From Pyrenochaeta sp. MPI-SDFR-AT-0127 (taxonomy: Eukaryota; Ascomycota; Dothideomycetes; Pleosporales; Cucurbitariaceae), in NCBI GenBank assembly GCA_020747015.1, contig JAGTJM010000001.1:310001-374000 (forward strand): 64,000 nt of DNA, written 5' to 3'. The position numbers and the translations under genes are program-made. The notes beneath the pieces are model-generated. The model had not been told where the DNA came from. It was given only the letters and a program-made list of their open reading frames with translations, and searched no databases. This document shows, in pieces, positions 21,660 to 34,700 of this stretch (its first letter is position 1; each line of letters opens with the position of its first letter).

Positions 21660-24600
21660 CTAAAAACCATCGCCAGTCAAGTCAAGCAGGTGATTATGCT
21701 CATCAAACCTCGTGAAGAACAAGCTAGTTGACGCGACTTCAGTAGCACCCCATGGTGCTGGGGATTGGTCCATCAAGGTATCGGTGGAACGCCCTGACTG
21801 CCATGCATGGTGCATGTGTTCTTGATGCCAGTAAAAATCAGGCAATGAACTTGTACCATATTGCTCATAGCGCGCATGCGCTTGAGTTTCGGGTTGAGAT
21901 CGAGTCGTTACACCAGTTGCTATATGCTTCCGCCTCGAGTCGCTATGTGAGTTGGAAGTAAACGTGTCGCGCCCTGCGGGAGACAGGGGATCCTTCACAA
22001 CTCTGGCATTGATTTCCTCGTCCTCTTGAAGTAGATCTGAAATATCCTGAAGACCGCTAATTAGATCTTGATATGCGAAGCCAAGAGAAATGTTCGCGTC
22101 AGAAGACAACTGAAACGAGTAGAATATGCACTTGATCAACTTACAATGCTAATCGTGGCAGCCAGCTTCTTCACGAGCTTGAAGACGATGGAGTAGGCAC
22201 GTTTTGCCATGCCGTTACTTTTCCTCATGGCCCGAAGCCACCGCATGAGCCCCTTAAGCGGGGAAACTATGCCCTGGGGATCTTCTGGGAAGTCGGTTGG
22301 GCCGTGAGCCACTTCGAGGAGGAGAACAACGAGGCTTCGCATTATGTGATGGACCATACTCCACCACGGATACACTTCATACAGCGTCACAACGTGATAT
22401 TCTGGTTCGTTGGCCAGGAGATTTGCAATCGCTTTTGCCGAAGCTACGCAAGTTACAGCCATTTGCCGGTTGAAATTGTTGGAACTGGTTGATGGGTTTG
22501 CAGAAATGCAGTCGAGGCGGCACAGACATGGTCTAGTGACTAAGATCTTGGTGCTGTGATAGAGGATTTCAAGAGTATTCTGCTCCCGTCTGTATCGATG
22601 CCCGATGACGGCTCCTCGATGGAAAAAATCCAGCCCATCGGGAAGCGAGGTTGCCCACATCGCAAGATCTTTCTCCAATTGTGCAATAACCTTTTGTGAT
22701 GATTCCCAAGATTCGCTCACCATGCCTGCATCATACAGATGCAAAGCATCTTGGGTAATCTGGAATAGTCTGACTATTTTCTTGAGGTAAGTTCCAGAAT
22801 TTGTGCGTTCGGTGAAAGATGTTGACATCTCTGAAATTGTCTCACTGGAGCCGGGCTGTTTCTCTGGCGGGGTTGACAATTCACGAAGACTTTGTCCAGC
22901 TGACATCATGATCTGATCCCCAAATCTGGACTCAATTATGCTTCCTTCAATATCGCCTGAAGAAATGGGCAGCGGAAGAGGTACCGAACAGTTTCTGTTG
23001 ACACCTAAAGTAGCTCGACCGATCGTTGCTGATACAAACAACTCAAAGGAGTAGTGGCCCCACCAAATACGGTAGAGAACCTCCTTTCTAGCAACTCCAA
23101 CATTGCGGTCTTCGTTGCGAATGTGTAGTCCGAGAGCATATCCGATTCGCATCGCCAGACCTATCAGAGTCCAGGCCCTACGAAGAGTTGGCCAATTTTA
23201 AAATGGTTGATTATTCATTGCAGGACAAACTTACTGGCTGACACGACCGATGCTAAGATAATAGAAAGATAACAGAGCTATTGCAAGTTAGAGCCCTCTA
23301 AGGCGGGTTACAGAGTCAGACATACCTGTAAGTTCTGCGAGGATATCAGATTCAAAGTCAACGCATGTCTAGCATGTTAATTTAACACGGACACTTACGC
23401 ATTTGTGGAAGGTCAGGATGAGAAATCAACCAAGGATCCCTGAGACCTAACGCTGTGGCACGCGAGTAGTAGATGAGGTGACCTCGCTCACCTTCACACC
23501 ACTCGGCAGATGTGAGATGGGCATACACTGCACCAATAGCGAAAACGAGATTCAGAGTGGCTCGCCATTTCGGAAGAGGTTTATATGGATGTCCACGTCT
23601 CAATGCCGCATAATCTGGAGAAATAAGATATGGTCAATGCTTACGTTCGTTTGTTGGTGTTGATAGAGAGGATATGTTGCATCCCATCCTGCATGTACTT
23701 GACGATGTCTTGTTGGTGGGTTGGGCTTAACTTACATTGATAGAATTGGCTAGTGAAAGCTTTCTTGGCCAAGAATGGAAATGTATTATGACAACTTTCC
23801 ATATAAACCTGTAGAAGCTTTTCTGCTGTTTCGAAGGGAGGTAATGCGAAAGGGTCAACCATGGAATCCACCTTCAAAGGCTCGTCATCCAAATAGTAGC
23901 TCGCTTTGCTTGAATGTATGAGGAGCGAAGGGCTTATTGCCTGACGGTGTCTTGAGGCAGCCAACGAGCGACTGGCTGCCTCAGTATCTTGTCCTGGCGA
24001 TCTGTAAGGTCCAGCATGCTTGTTCTTGTATCCACTTGTTTCTAAATGTCGAAGCCATTGGGACCCTAAGGCGTTATCGATGAACCTGGTATTGTCCAAG
24101 CGGTCAGTGGACCGTTTGTATGCACTGTGTATGTTGACGCTTGCGAACCCCGTTCCCCGTGTCTGTTCGTCTGGGAGAAGATTTTCACCAACAAGGTCCA
24201 GGTCGGTAAAGCTTCCTACTTCGGCGCTGATGTTTGCTTTCCTTCGCTCTTTTTGATAATTTTTCCCCTCGATATTTTCCAGCGACTTTTGTATATTGTC
24301 GACCGCTTCCGCAACATCATCGACGACCTGTACCTTATTATTCATGCTGTTCTAGAATACCAAAAGAGAGACACACAACCGCCAGTAGGTTGTCAATTTT
24401 GCTTCGCTCCTCAACCGAGGCTTGCGCGCGTAAGTCTCGCAAGAGCGTGATCATATCTTGGTTATGCGAAGTGGCCCTGTGGAGAGTCAAAAAGCTAAGA
24501 TGCACTACGTAGAGAGGGCTCAAACAGACGTTTTGAGCCGGTCCCTTCGACTAGAGGCATATATGCATGAAGAGGCATTGTTGTGACAGTGTGAACATCT

Positions 24601-24771
24601 GGGTATTCCGCCATCGCATTTGATTTTTCGTGCTCTACAACTCAGACACGCCCGACTCACTCGATCTTGTCTGTTGACACTGTCGTTGTGCGGTGGCTCT
24701 TTGCGTTTTTGGGCAAGTCTGGGAATGGCAACCTTTGAAGGCCCTCCAGATCCTGAAGCTGGGAAAGACAT
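21660..24771 (-). CDS. Zn2Cys6 fungal transcription factor
   Basis: Eight exons give 894 residues: 24771-24530, 24476-24377, 24327-23736, 23614-23399, 23326-23334 (9 nt), 23277-23235, 23177-22145 and 22109-21660. The binuclear cluster C-X2-C-X6-C-X6-C-X2-C-X6-C is at residues 42-69 (CLSCRARKIKC and following), with a basic stretch before it. A short coiled region follows (ERSKIDNLL). The middle is a Fungal_trans (PF04082-type) domain: FPFLAKKAF, LNLVFAIGAVYAHL, the stretch LLSFYYLSIGRVSQAW that only appears after splicing the microexon, and LHIRNEDR. The protein ends in the acidic/aromatic tail usual for this class (FFTRFDEHNHLLDLTGDGF). Exon 8 is reached by a 35-nt intron. The target genes are unknown; the divergent neighbour is a housekeeping gene. 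Confidence 0.85.
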
Positions 24772-25670
24772 TGAGTGGAGAGATTCTGAGCAATTTGATC
24801 AATGAATTTATGCTATTCTCTTACACATCAAAAGAGACGGTTCTAGACCCAGAATGAGGCACAAATGGATCGATCTTGTCGGGCACCTGGTCCGAACCAT
24901 ACAAAGCAGCTCTCATTGGAGGCTCATCACACTCCCAAGGGGTGAATCACTACCCCAAACTGCATGCTCCTCGATTGGTTTAAGGACAGCCAGAAAATTA
25001 CCAGCATGCTAAAGGCTGCTGATAATAGACGCATCCAGGCCCTCTGGAGATGCCAAATTGGTGGGAATGTACCCGTTCGATCATTGGACCTTGTCCAGTG
25101 GCAGAAATGGACTGCCAGTGGTCCGGCTTTGAATTCCGTTGGGGGTTGCCATCTCTTGAGGAGCCGACGGCGTGCCGGAGTTTAAGCGACTGTGGGAGCG
25201 AGGAGCTTGTGACATGTTGACCGAACGTAAGAATCAGACCATATGCAGTGACATATGCTGGCGAGTGTTGCAAGGCCAAGACCGGTTCGATTCTGGTGGG
25301 TGCAGAAAACGTGTTACCCAGATGAGTTGGGCAACAGTCCAGGGTGAAAGGGTAGCTGCAGAACGAAGCCTACGTGAGGGATTTCAGCTACTTAAGTACG
25401 GCGACGTCGTTCCGCGGAGCACAGCTGAGAACAGTCGAGACGACTGACCATTCCTCGCTGTGGCTTTTTTTGTGACAACTACTTGCTTTGATGATGTCGG
25501 CATACGTATAGTCCAATTACACGAGGCATCAACGATAGTCGCTTCCAGAGGGGCCTTGGCAATCACGTGAGACTATCGACCCCTCCAGTCGGCACAGTTG
25601 CATGCTCTAAGCTACCCCGCCAGCCATCTACTCCAAGTTCTTGGAGAGCAGCAAGCTCGACAATGCCACC
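24772..25670. promoter_or_regulatory. divergent promoter region
   Basis: 899 bp between the ATG of the Zn2Cys6 gene (-) and that of the PPCS gene (+). It holds only short non-conserved open frames. It must contain both promoters; no specific sites assigned. Confidence 0.4.
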
Positions 25671-26834
25671 ATGGCCAGCAACAACAGCAACAGTACTATA
25701 CAAGAGGCCGAGAGTAACTATTTCACCCACGAGCCGCCGCCAAAGGACCTGAAGACCAACACGACCCTCGCTCGCGAGTTCATTACACGCCATGCTGATG
25801 ATGGCCGCCGTCTTGTACTCGTCACGTCAGGAGGCACCACTGTGCCATTGGAGACGCAAACAGTACGCTACATCGACAACTTCTCCGCCGGCACGCGAGG
25901 AGCCACCAGTGCCGAGTACTTTCTCCAGAACGGCTATGCCGTAATCTTCCTGCATCGCCAATTTTCCCTCCTGCCCTTTTCGCGGCACTACTCGCACAAC
26001 ACACGGTCCTTTCTTGATTACATGAAGGAAGAGAATGGACAGGTGGTGGTAGATGGTCAGCACCAGGAGGAGATGCTGCGCGTGTTGCGCCAGTACGCCG
26101 AGGTCAAGCGTGATAACAGGCTATTAATCCTGTCCTACGTCACAATCACGGAATACCTGTGGAATCTGCGCGAGGTTGCCCAGCTCATGCGTCCTCTGGG
26201 GCCAAAAGCCATGTTCTACCTCGCCGCCGCCGTGTCTGACTTCTTCGTTCCCCAGGACCGTATGGTCGAGCACAAGATACAATCAAATGAGGAGTTTCTT
26301 CCCGGCGCAGATGGTGCTAGTGGAGGTGGCAATGTTAAGCCGCCAGCAGCACGTACTGAAGGCCGGAGTTTAGTCATCGATTTGGAGCCTGTGCCCAAGT
26401 TTCTGAAGCAGCTCGTAGATGGCTGGGCACCCCAGGCTATGATTGTGAGCTTCAAGCTAGAGACAGACCCCTCCATGCTAGTCAAGAAGGCTCAATACTC
26501 ACTCAACAAGTACTCTCATCATCTGGTCATCGGAAATTTACTGCTTACACGTAAGTGGGAGGTTGTCTTCGTATCTGCACTCGATGGCGAGAAATGGATA
26601 CGAGTACCACGCAGCCGCAGGACAAAGAGTTTCTCCGGGTTGCCGTCACTTGTCGGATCTGCTGATCGAATAGCAAAGAAAAATGAGTTCGAAGCAGACG
26701 AATCGATGGCCACGGAAAAGGGAGTACCCCAAGGTGAGCCAGCGCTGGAGATTGAATCTTTAATCATCCCGGAGATCGAATCAATCCACACAAAACTTAT
26801 AGATCAAGCTCAAGCAAGAGCTGGGGCTGCGTAA
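25671..26834 (+). CDS. CAB2: phosphopantothenate-cysteine ligase (coenzyme A synthesis)
   Basis: Single exon, 387 residues from the ATG at 25671, whose context GCCACCATGG is near-optimal; the open frame extends 10 codons upstream only through a TTG. The enzyme joins 4'-phosphopantothenate and cysteine in the second step of CoA synthesis. Eukaryotic PPCS signatures: [32 protein letters not shown] near the N-terminus, [13 protein letters not shown] in the middle and IVSFKLETD followed by [14 protein letters not shown] near the active site. Length is close to the fungal norm; the acidic tail after residue about 330 is family-variable. Cytosolic, no targeting signal. Confidence 0.92.
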   Translation: MASNNSNSTIQEAESNYFTHEPPPKDLKTNTTLAREFITRHADDGRRLVLVTSGGTTVPLETQTVRYIDNFSAGTRGATSAEYFLQNGYAVIFLHRQFSLLPFSRHYSHNTRSFLDYMKEENGQVVVDGQHQEEMLRVLRQYAEVKRDNRLLILSYVTITEYLWNLREVAQLMRPLGPKAMFYLAAAVSDFFVPQDRMVEHKIQSNEEFLPGADGASGGGNVKPPAARTEGRSLVIDLEPVPKFLKQLVDGWAPQAMIVSFKLETDPSMLVKKAQYSLNKYSHHLVIGNLLLTRKWEVVFVSALDGEKWIRVPRSRRTKSFSGLPSLVGSADRIAKKNEFEADESMATEKGVPQGEPALEIESLIIPEIESIHTKLIDQAQARAGAA

Positions 26835-29800
26835 AGTGTAAAATCACAATAGAAGAGCAAGTGTATACTTGTCTTGTCATTCGAGCCACGCGCATCATTG
26901 CTGTTAGGCGAAGCCTGCTGCGAACGCAACAAAGTCGAGCCCCATTGGTGAAGCCGATTCGAATTCTGACCACTTATACATGTCTTGCACGCTAGTTATT
27001 CATAGTTCTTGTAAGCATGGGACTACACCCTCCAAAAGTATCAAATGCGGTGACATGATTCAGCCTATGCACAAGGACCAGCGCGCCATGGTTGACTAGA
27101 AGAACATAATTGCTTGCATCCGCCATTGTAATAAATGGTGTCTGTGAACAGAAATTTCAGCATCATGCTGTCAATAATTGAAGAACAGAAAATATTGGCC
27201 AAACACTTTCCATTGTTCCGACCTTGAGCAGAACGAACGCGATTATGTCCATGCAGCTCTCAGGATCGTACATCAAAGTACCTCAGTCATCTGGTGCATC
27301 ACATATTGACACAATTGCTCTGAAATAAACAGCTACAGACCATGCCTGTCGTTTCACAAGCTAAAGGAATCCAAGAATACTTCCTCCTGTCCATATCCCA
27401 AATTAGTGCCGAGAAGTTCCGTAATCTCACGTGGCAACGATAACCCAAGTTCGAGGGGATAAAGCCATAGATCGCAAGACTGAAGGTATTGCCACTAGAT
27501 GTTGCATTCTTGAGTGTCGTTCTCAATTCTGTTCAGAACCATCAATAAGACAGAAGGCAAAATATTTACCTAGAATAGAATTCACTCGCACGTAATATTC
27601 CATCATTATATTCGCCCGGGCTGAAAGCAAAGAACCTAAACAATGTCTTAGTCTTTCTCATGCAGTCCTCATTCAAGGGACGAGGTTGCGGCCGAGAACG
27701 GCAACTAGAGGCACATTCCCGCAGGGGCTCTGGGATCTTTACATTTTATAGCACTCCGAGGGCCAGGTTGAATCTGAATCAGAGCTCAAGTTTTGACATC
27801 ATACACTCACTTCTGTGTCTCTAACTTGAGAACTAAAAATTGATGCTCACATTCAGTCGCCACACAAAGCACTTCCATTGGACCCCTGGCAGAGCTAGGG
27901 ATTTCATATTCGCGCATTCAGCTGCGAAATGACGTTACCATAATTCCTCACACATAGTATGCGCTATGCAAGGCGTGTGCAAATACAAAGACTGGGCTGA
28001 AACCTGAAGACTCAAGCCGACATTTAGATAGACCCAGGTTTTGATGCCGTCGAAATCAGTTAGCGGCACGCAAAGCGGATAGAACAAATCTAAACTGCGA
28101 CTCAATCATACTTTCAATCATGGACTTGATAGATTTGAGGAATGCTATGTATAGTAGTGTACGAGGATTCCAATACCACATGTGGTTACCCAGGTGATAA
28201 CGCAAATGTATGAAAATGGCATGTTTACCGGTGGTCGTCAACGCAGAGAGTCATCTGAATCTTTCGATGAGGGTTTAAAAGCCAGGATGATTTTTTAGGA
28301 TGAGTTGTCGGTGTTGACTTTGTCAATTTTAGCACAATTTTACGATCGGAAGAAAGGCTCCAGTACCTCATTGTAACGCACCCGTTCCCTTGTCTGATTG
28401 ACCCAATTCCTTCATGCTTCAGAGCCCGATCTTCATTTTGAAATTTTAGCTCGGGTACGAAGTCGACACCCAAGCCCAGAACCAACCTGCGTCACGATCT
28501 TGGTCAGCGTTGGGAGGTGTCATCGAGTATCGGAAATCGTGAACAAGAAATATGGAGATGAAGTAAGAACATACAAACATGCTGAAACGCAACAGATTCC
28601 GTGGACTCAAATACACGATCATTGATTACGATGGCGTTTTGCCTATTAATCGTCCGATGCAGAGCATATGCAGCGTGCATGCATGAACGGAGCTGGCGGG
28701 GCCGATACTGAGCGCGGACCGTAGGTTTGAGAGGCAGGAAAGGAAACTATCCGGAAGCAAGAATGATATAGACATTGAAACCAGACTGGATTACTTGATG
28801 TGTTCTTGCTTTAAGGTTCCTGCTGGGATACTGCTCTGCCATGGGGAGAAAGGTCAAGTTGAGATGGTATTGGAAGCGCTCATTTCTGTTTTGGTCTGAT
28901 ACTTTATGCTGCGGTCTTCGCATTGCTTTCTCGGCAGTCTTCGACGGGATGTCCGATCTGTGGGCAGAGTACTTTCGGAACCGGTTGGATTTCAGCATTA
29001 TCGCGACTGGAGAATTTTCTCGGATATTGAGCCGAACGATGTGCTGGCACATTTTCTTTTCCAACATCGTGCAATGTATGCCTACGTTATCAATAATCAG
29101 CAAAAATCTGTCATTGTAAATACTCATTGTCAAATGTTACGGACCAGCTAGTTGTCGCTTCCTGCTAACCACTGCCAAGCATCTTGGGGTAAATGTTGCG
29201 GGGCATAGAGTGTATTGGTTCACATCACAGACTCGATGACTTTTTGGCTCTATGACCCGCAACACAGTGTATGGTTTCAGCTATTATCGATACACCCTTT
29301 TGAAAAGTGGCTGCAGAGGCGTTCAGCTTGTAATCGGTGGCTGAGACACCTGACCATGCTAATGGATTACGACCTGGTTCCGAGATGCAACGTCGGGCGG
29401 CGCAAATCCGACATTGTACGCATCAGGGCAGTGTAGAACATCGCAGACCTGTAATGCAGTGATTACGTGTCTCACATGCAAGGGTATGTGGCCTTGGATG
29501 CTATTGTTTGTGTCTTTTTCTTCTCGCTGCGACTTCTCTAATTCTTCCTCCGTCATCTTCAAGGATTCGTTATTGCTCATCCCAGAAGTGCTAAGCACTT
29601 TTATCTTATTCCAGACAGATCAAGACACGACTCATATTTACTGTTGATTGTCTCTCCGGTCTATGTAGGGTTTCTTGGGATTGATGGGTGAAGTTACATT
29701 CCAATCATGCTGTACAACGGCGACGCTCACCCCAATTCAATACCTACGTCTTTTTCCCATTGCCGCACAAATGAGCCTGCGCAACGACAGCCGTCCGCTA

Positions 29801-30464
29801 GCTGCAGCCAGCGGATGTACTGCACTTCTTCCGACGCTCCATGGCTTCTGGCGTCATGATCCTCACACACCTTAACGCAAGCTGCAAAGCATGCTGCATG
29901 ACCCGCCATATCGCCCATTGTTTGAGAGCGTTGCCCGACAGGACGCCATCGCATAAAAGGCATGTTGACAAGTCGGCTCCCCCTTGCTTATCTTCTTCTC
30001 GCCTACGATTCCCTGCTCCATCGGGACCACGAACGACGCCATTGCGTTGCGCTGCGTGCCAGTTATTGGACAGATCACAGAACCCATCTCAAGTTAAGCA
30101 GCCATTGACACACCGAGATCTCGCTGCCGCTGCAGCTCATCCGGGCAGATCAATACAGCGTAGTGCTTAGAATCCGGCAATACGGTTCAACGTCACGCCC
30201 TTTCCTTGCCCTTGACCCTGGATATCTCCTTACCCCAGCCACCGCCTGAGGTTGGCGACTTGGTCTAGTCGGAGTACTTACTTGATAAACAATGTGTCTT
30301 ACCCCTTGGGTCCGGTGCTCTGGACTTGTGCATGTATATATCGTGTGAAGTGCCGAGACTGTTATCAAGGTTATCTTGCATAGATAGGCATAGGATCTTC
30401 CTTCCTCACTTGGTCAATCATCGTCATTTCGTCATCCTCCTCACTTCTGTTTTAGTATTGTCAT
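26835..30464. other. gene-poor stretch of about 3.6 kb
   Basis: No convincing gene. The longest frames (for example 128 codons on the minus strand near 28747-29133 and 109 codons on the plus strand at 29841-30170) lack recognisable domains or codon regularity. The part from 27000 to 28600 appears comparatively AT-rich by eye. No terminal inverted repeats, tandem arrays or transposase-like peptides noticed. Confidence 0.4.
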
Positions 30465-31757
30465 ATGGCGTCAAGTGTTAATCATATGGCTGCTTCAACC
30501 TCGACCATGACGTTCGCGCCTCATCAATCCTCACCACTTGCGAGGACGATATCGCCGTTCAAGGATCCTCGGCCACCGCCACCATGTACTCCTGCAAAGA
30601 CTGCAAAGCTTTGGGATGAATATGAGAAAAGGGCTTTGGAAAATGCCAGGAGAAGAGACGGAACTACAGAAGTGATGAGCCCCCAACGCTCCTCAGCATC
30701 CGTTGTTGGCAAGGATGATGAGATGCATTCCATACCCGCAACAACTATCATGAGATCAAGTTTCGACTTCAAGTTCAGAAGAGCCCGCGTGGCAACGCCA
30801 TCGACGACAGTGGCCATATGCGGAACCTGCAAGCAACCCATTACATTCGCTTCTGGAATATGCGAGCGCTGCAAAAAGACCATTATCCTAGCGACATCCA
30901 CAGGCGAAACAACACCACCGCTCAGCCCGTCAGTACGTAATTATGCTTCTACAGATCTTGTACAGCTACACAAAGATTCTTCGGTAGAAGAACTCACCAT
31001 ATCACCATCCACATCCCCAAAACGGAGGTCATTCTGCCCATTGCCTTCACAGCTTGTCGAACAACCCATTCGCATTTCGTCTCTACGCCCTCCACCGGTG
31101 CAGGAAATTTGTCTAGAACCAAATCGTTGCCGGAAGACCTCGCTTACGGATCCAAATGAACCGTTTCTGCGACTCCAGATAGCGAATCAACACGCTTCGC
31201 CACATTCTTACTCTCATCCCACAACACCAACGCACAGCAACATGCCCACAACACCCCCATCAACTTCCCATTCACGCTCTTCCACACGACCTTCCAGCCT
31301 CGCAAACATTGCATCAATAAACCTATTCCCATACGCACGGAACAACAGTGTTACACCATCTGAACTCAGCGCACTATATCCGTACGCCTCAACAACCACA
31401 ACATCTCCTCCGAGCTTGTGTCGCTCCAGTTATGCGCTGCAAAACACAACAAGCGCGTGGGACAACTGGGATAGCGACGAAGAAGAAAAGGTCGGCCTTG
31501 TAGGTTGGATGGGCCGGAAGAAAGGCAAGGGGAAAGGCACTGGCAAAGGAAGTAAGGGTAGCATTGAGAGTCTTGAGAGCCTGGGTATCATGGATAATAT
31601 GAAGAGCAAGACGAAGAAGAGCCGAGAAGATGAGCGGTTGGAGCAGGCGAGGAGAGAAACAATTGAGATTGTAAGGGCGAACAAAAGCGCTAGTGCGAAG
31701 AAGAAGCGACCTAGTGGTTTCGTGAGGGTCATTAGCTGTGGGTGTAGCGAGGACTGA
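30465..31757 (+). CDS. fungal hypothetical protein with a CxxC-x10-CxxC zinc-ribbon-like motif
   Basis: Single exon, 430 residues. Most of the chain is Ser/Thr/Pro-rich and probably disordered. A compact motif CGTCKQPITFASGICERCK (residues about 118-136) has two CxxC knuckles able to bind zinc. The start has a short motif, LARTISPFKDPRPPPPCTPAKTAKLWDEYEKRALENA in part, reminiscent of a docking segment. The C-terminal third has a Gly/Lys-rich run (GRKKGKGKGTGKG), a basic-acidic helix (REDERLEQARRETIEI) and the short ending RVISCGCSED. No signal peptide or membrane span; nuclear or cytosolic location is likely. I do not recognise the family. The ATG at 30465 is followed two codons later by further Met residues, so the exact start could shift slightly. 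Confidence 0.65.
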   Translation: MASSVNHMAASTSTMTFAPHQSSPLARTISPFKDPRPPPPCTPAKTAKLWDEYEKRALENARRRDGTTEVMSPQRSSASVVGKDDEMHSIPATTIMRSSFDFKFRRARVATPSTTVAICGTCKQPITFASGICERCKKTIILATSTGETTPPLSPSVRNYASTDLVQLHKDSSVEELTISPSTSPKRRSFCPLPSQLVEQPIRISSLRPPPVQEICLEPNRCRKTSLTDPNEPFLRLQIANQHASPHSYSHPTTPTHSNMPTTPPSTSHSRSSTRPSSLANIASINLFPYARNNSVTPSELSALYPYASTTTTSPPSLCRSSYALQNTTSAWDNWDSDEEEKVGLVGWMGRKKGKGKGTGKGSKGSIESLESLGIMDNMKSKTKKSREDERLEQARRETIEIVRANKSASAKKKRPSGFVRVISCGCSED

Positions 31758-34700
31758 TCCCTCCTGTCATGCAGTTGTAGCGAAAACGGGCGGGTTATGA
31801 TTGTGCTTCTATTGCAACATAGGTATAGTGTTTCATTACGGCATGTCATGGCGAGATATCCAGGTATAAGAATGTCTACCGAACAAGAGTATTGCAGGTA
31901 AATGCACGGTATGTATCATTAGTCTCAAAAGTCAGTCGGGACGCATCAGAAAAGCGCACCCAGACCGAATCTCGGAAAGTCTTCCTTATTCTTCCCCCGC
32001 CCACCACCACACCAGTTTCGCGTTTTGGTGTAGATTCGTCAAAGTTTGGTACCGAAATCAGCGTCCCGAGCCGTTAGTATAGCGTTACTAGTTCCACACC
32101 AATGGGGTCCACAAGTTCTTTTACGAATTCCGTGACTTGCTATTCTTCCAAACAGGTCTAATGTGTGTCATTTCCCTATCTGGGTTCTCAAAGCATACTG
32201 TGCTGAATCTCAACCGTTCTACCTCACCTTTCGAGGGATTGGCTAATCCAGAACAACGATATTCTTGTAACAATGCCAACTCACTTTCGCCTCGAAGGCC
32301 ACCCCGCATTTACCCGTACACTTAGATCCACTGGATCGAATCTACTCTCCCGCGGTCGGCGCGCTTCCGCAACGTTATACGTGTAACCAAGTCGTGGCCA
32401 GGCGCTTGGATGTCAAGGTCATCCCATAAGGCAAATTTGCATAGCTAAGTTAGCTTTTTGTCACACGCATGGGGGAGGAAGGGCAGGCGAATGCAGTGCT
32501 GGGTTGCGTCACGTGGTATGCGTTATGCTTGTGCGGTTGAGGAGGTACGGGCTAGAATAGTGGAAGCAATGGTAAGGCCCTTGTGGTTGCGCTGTGCGGA
32601 TTGTGCTGTAGGTTGGCCAGCATTTGGAGTGAAGTCGCAGGTCGTAGTGCTACTACGACAAGCCGAGCTGCACAGTTCATTCGGTGATTTGAAAAGTGGG
32701 TTTTGCCGGTCTGACAATAGTCTCATGCGGAATCCGTGTACCCAGAACCTGGAAACGATATCGCATTGGGGGCCGAGTGGAAGCAGCATCTGATCACGTT
32801 TGTCAAACATGGCATGAGTAAGTGGCGTGTTCTGGAGTACTTTGGATCGCTTCTGGAATCCTGACATGACCTCACGTGTGGAGCCCAGGCAGGGTTGAGC
32901 GGTAGGCGATCGTTGCACAGGGCTGGGCAGATGCTCCTTATCATCTCGCAACAAGCCTGTTAAATCCTTGAGAGATCCGCAAAAACTCCGCTTTGCATAT
33001 AAGGCCGTTCGGTGGCAGCGCTTCATAGATGTACCGATGTTTGATCGTCGTTCGGGTAAGTGGTGATATCTTGGTGAACCGAGCAAGCGAAGGTGACACA
33101 AAACGTCGCTTGGCGGGATGGCTGGCTCACGGGGCTCGAGTTGAGTGGCGGTGTGAAGATATAGTCGACACTGCCTTTGTTGGTCAAGTATCTATCCCCA
33201 ACTGTGGTGGACGCACGTCTGATCGAAACAAGATGCTCTTTTGGCAATGTCACCTGCCATGTTGTTAAGCCACGAAGCTCCCGATGTTCCAAAGCAAACG
33301 AATCATAGTTGTGCATGAACGCAAAGTTGCAAGATGGCGTCGATGGAGGAAATACTTACTCTTTCATGGCTGAACTGGCTGGGAAGGCTTTAGACTGGGT
33401 TAAGTGTTAGAGGATCAAGTCGTGTTCGCTTGAATTTGTACGCAATCTCTATTTGGGTGAGACATACTGCCATACTTCAACTGGGGCTCGCGCTTAAAGT
33501 CCAGCTCAGCCAATGGTGACGTCTGGTGAGCGGAGTCTGAATCATCCATGTTGTTTCTATTGTTGTCTGCTTGGTAGAGCTCTGGCGTCGGGAAGCTACC
33601 GACATGGCACCCTGCAATGCTCGATATCGAGGAATGTAGCGGTAGCAAGGGGCCAACAGCTACAAAGAGACGGAGACGAGACCATGCGATGGGGGTCTAG
33701 GTGAGCAAAGTGAGAGGGAGAAGCAGGCGGCGAAGAAAATCAGCATGTGCCATTGGTACCCGCATTGTAAGCAAGTGCTGATATCCTCCTTTTATGCCAC
33801 TGTTACTGACGACTGTGAGGAAACAGCGGTTTCACAAAGAACCGGTACTCGTCCTGCAGCTTTACCCCTGCAGCACAGGACCACAATAACCTCTCAACCG
33901 CGCTGCATCCGTCAAACATAGTCTTCAGGTAAGACGGCTGTCGATGTGTGCCCCGAACTTACGACGCTCGATGTCAGTCGGAGCGGGCCGATAGGCACAA
34001 TCATCCGTAAAGGGTCAGAACCAATGAATTCGGATGAGGCTCCAACGCGCCTGCTCTTCCCAGGCAACTCTGCCGGGTGTTGATGAGACCTCGCGTAGGC
34101 GCATGTGACAACGGTCTCCAACGGCGCGAAGACGTTGATGTCTCGAGACGCGATGGCTGAAGAGGTGGACGCCATGAAGCCTTTATTGAAGGTTGGAAGT
34201 GCATTCTACTTTGGGGATACGACGCTTGCGGACAGAGCAAGTGCAAGGACTCCGAGGAGATATTCCTTTAGAACAAGAAACAAGCATGCGCAAGCAGTCC
34301 GAGAAGAGCATGACTCTCAGCACATGCTCGAGGTTGCCTTGGGATGAGCTGAGCGGTGGTGGCGGTGCGGTGAGTTTAGGTAATGTGGCTGCATGGCAAT
34401 CGGCCAAATTTCGTTGTGTTGGTACTGATCCGCCGGCGTCCATAGGGCTGGCGTCATAACCTCAGACACCACGAAGCTTGATTGCATTGGCAAGCGTGAC
34501 GCTACCACTGACAGGCTGGAGGCAATTTTAGAATACGAGGGCTTGAGGTGCCATTGGTACGAGGTGATCGACGCGTGAAAACCCAGATACAGGGACATGT
34601 CATAAAAGCGGACATGGGCTTTGCCTTTCTGTCCCCAGCGCTGACAATCGATAGTCGGCCCTCCACCGGATGTCACCAAAGCTTGTCACGTCGATAGCGG

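Noticed and set aside
25261..25320. A GGTTCGATTC match resembling a tRNA T-arm near 25283
   Set aside because: No acceptor stem, anticodon arm or A-box at the right spacing could be drawn around it.
32523..33101. 192-codon minus-strand frame
   Set aside because: It begins at TTG, has no recognisable domain, signal peptide or splice partner, and lies in a region full of chance frames.
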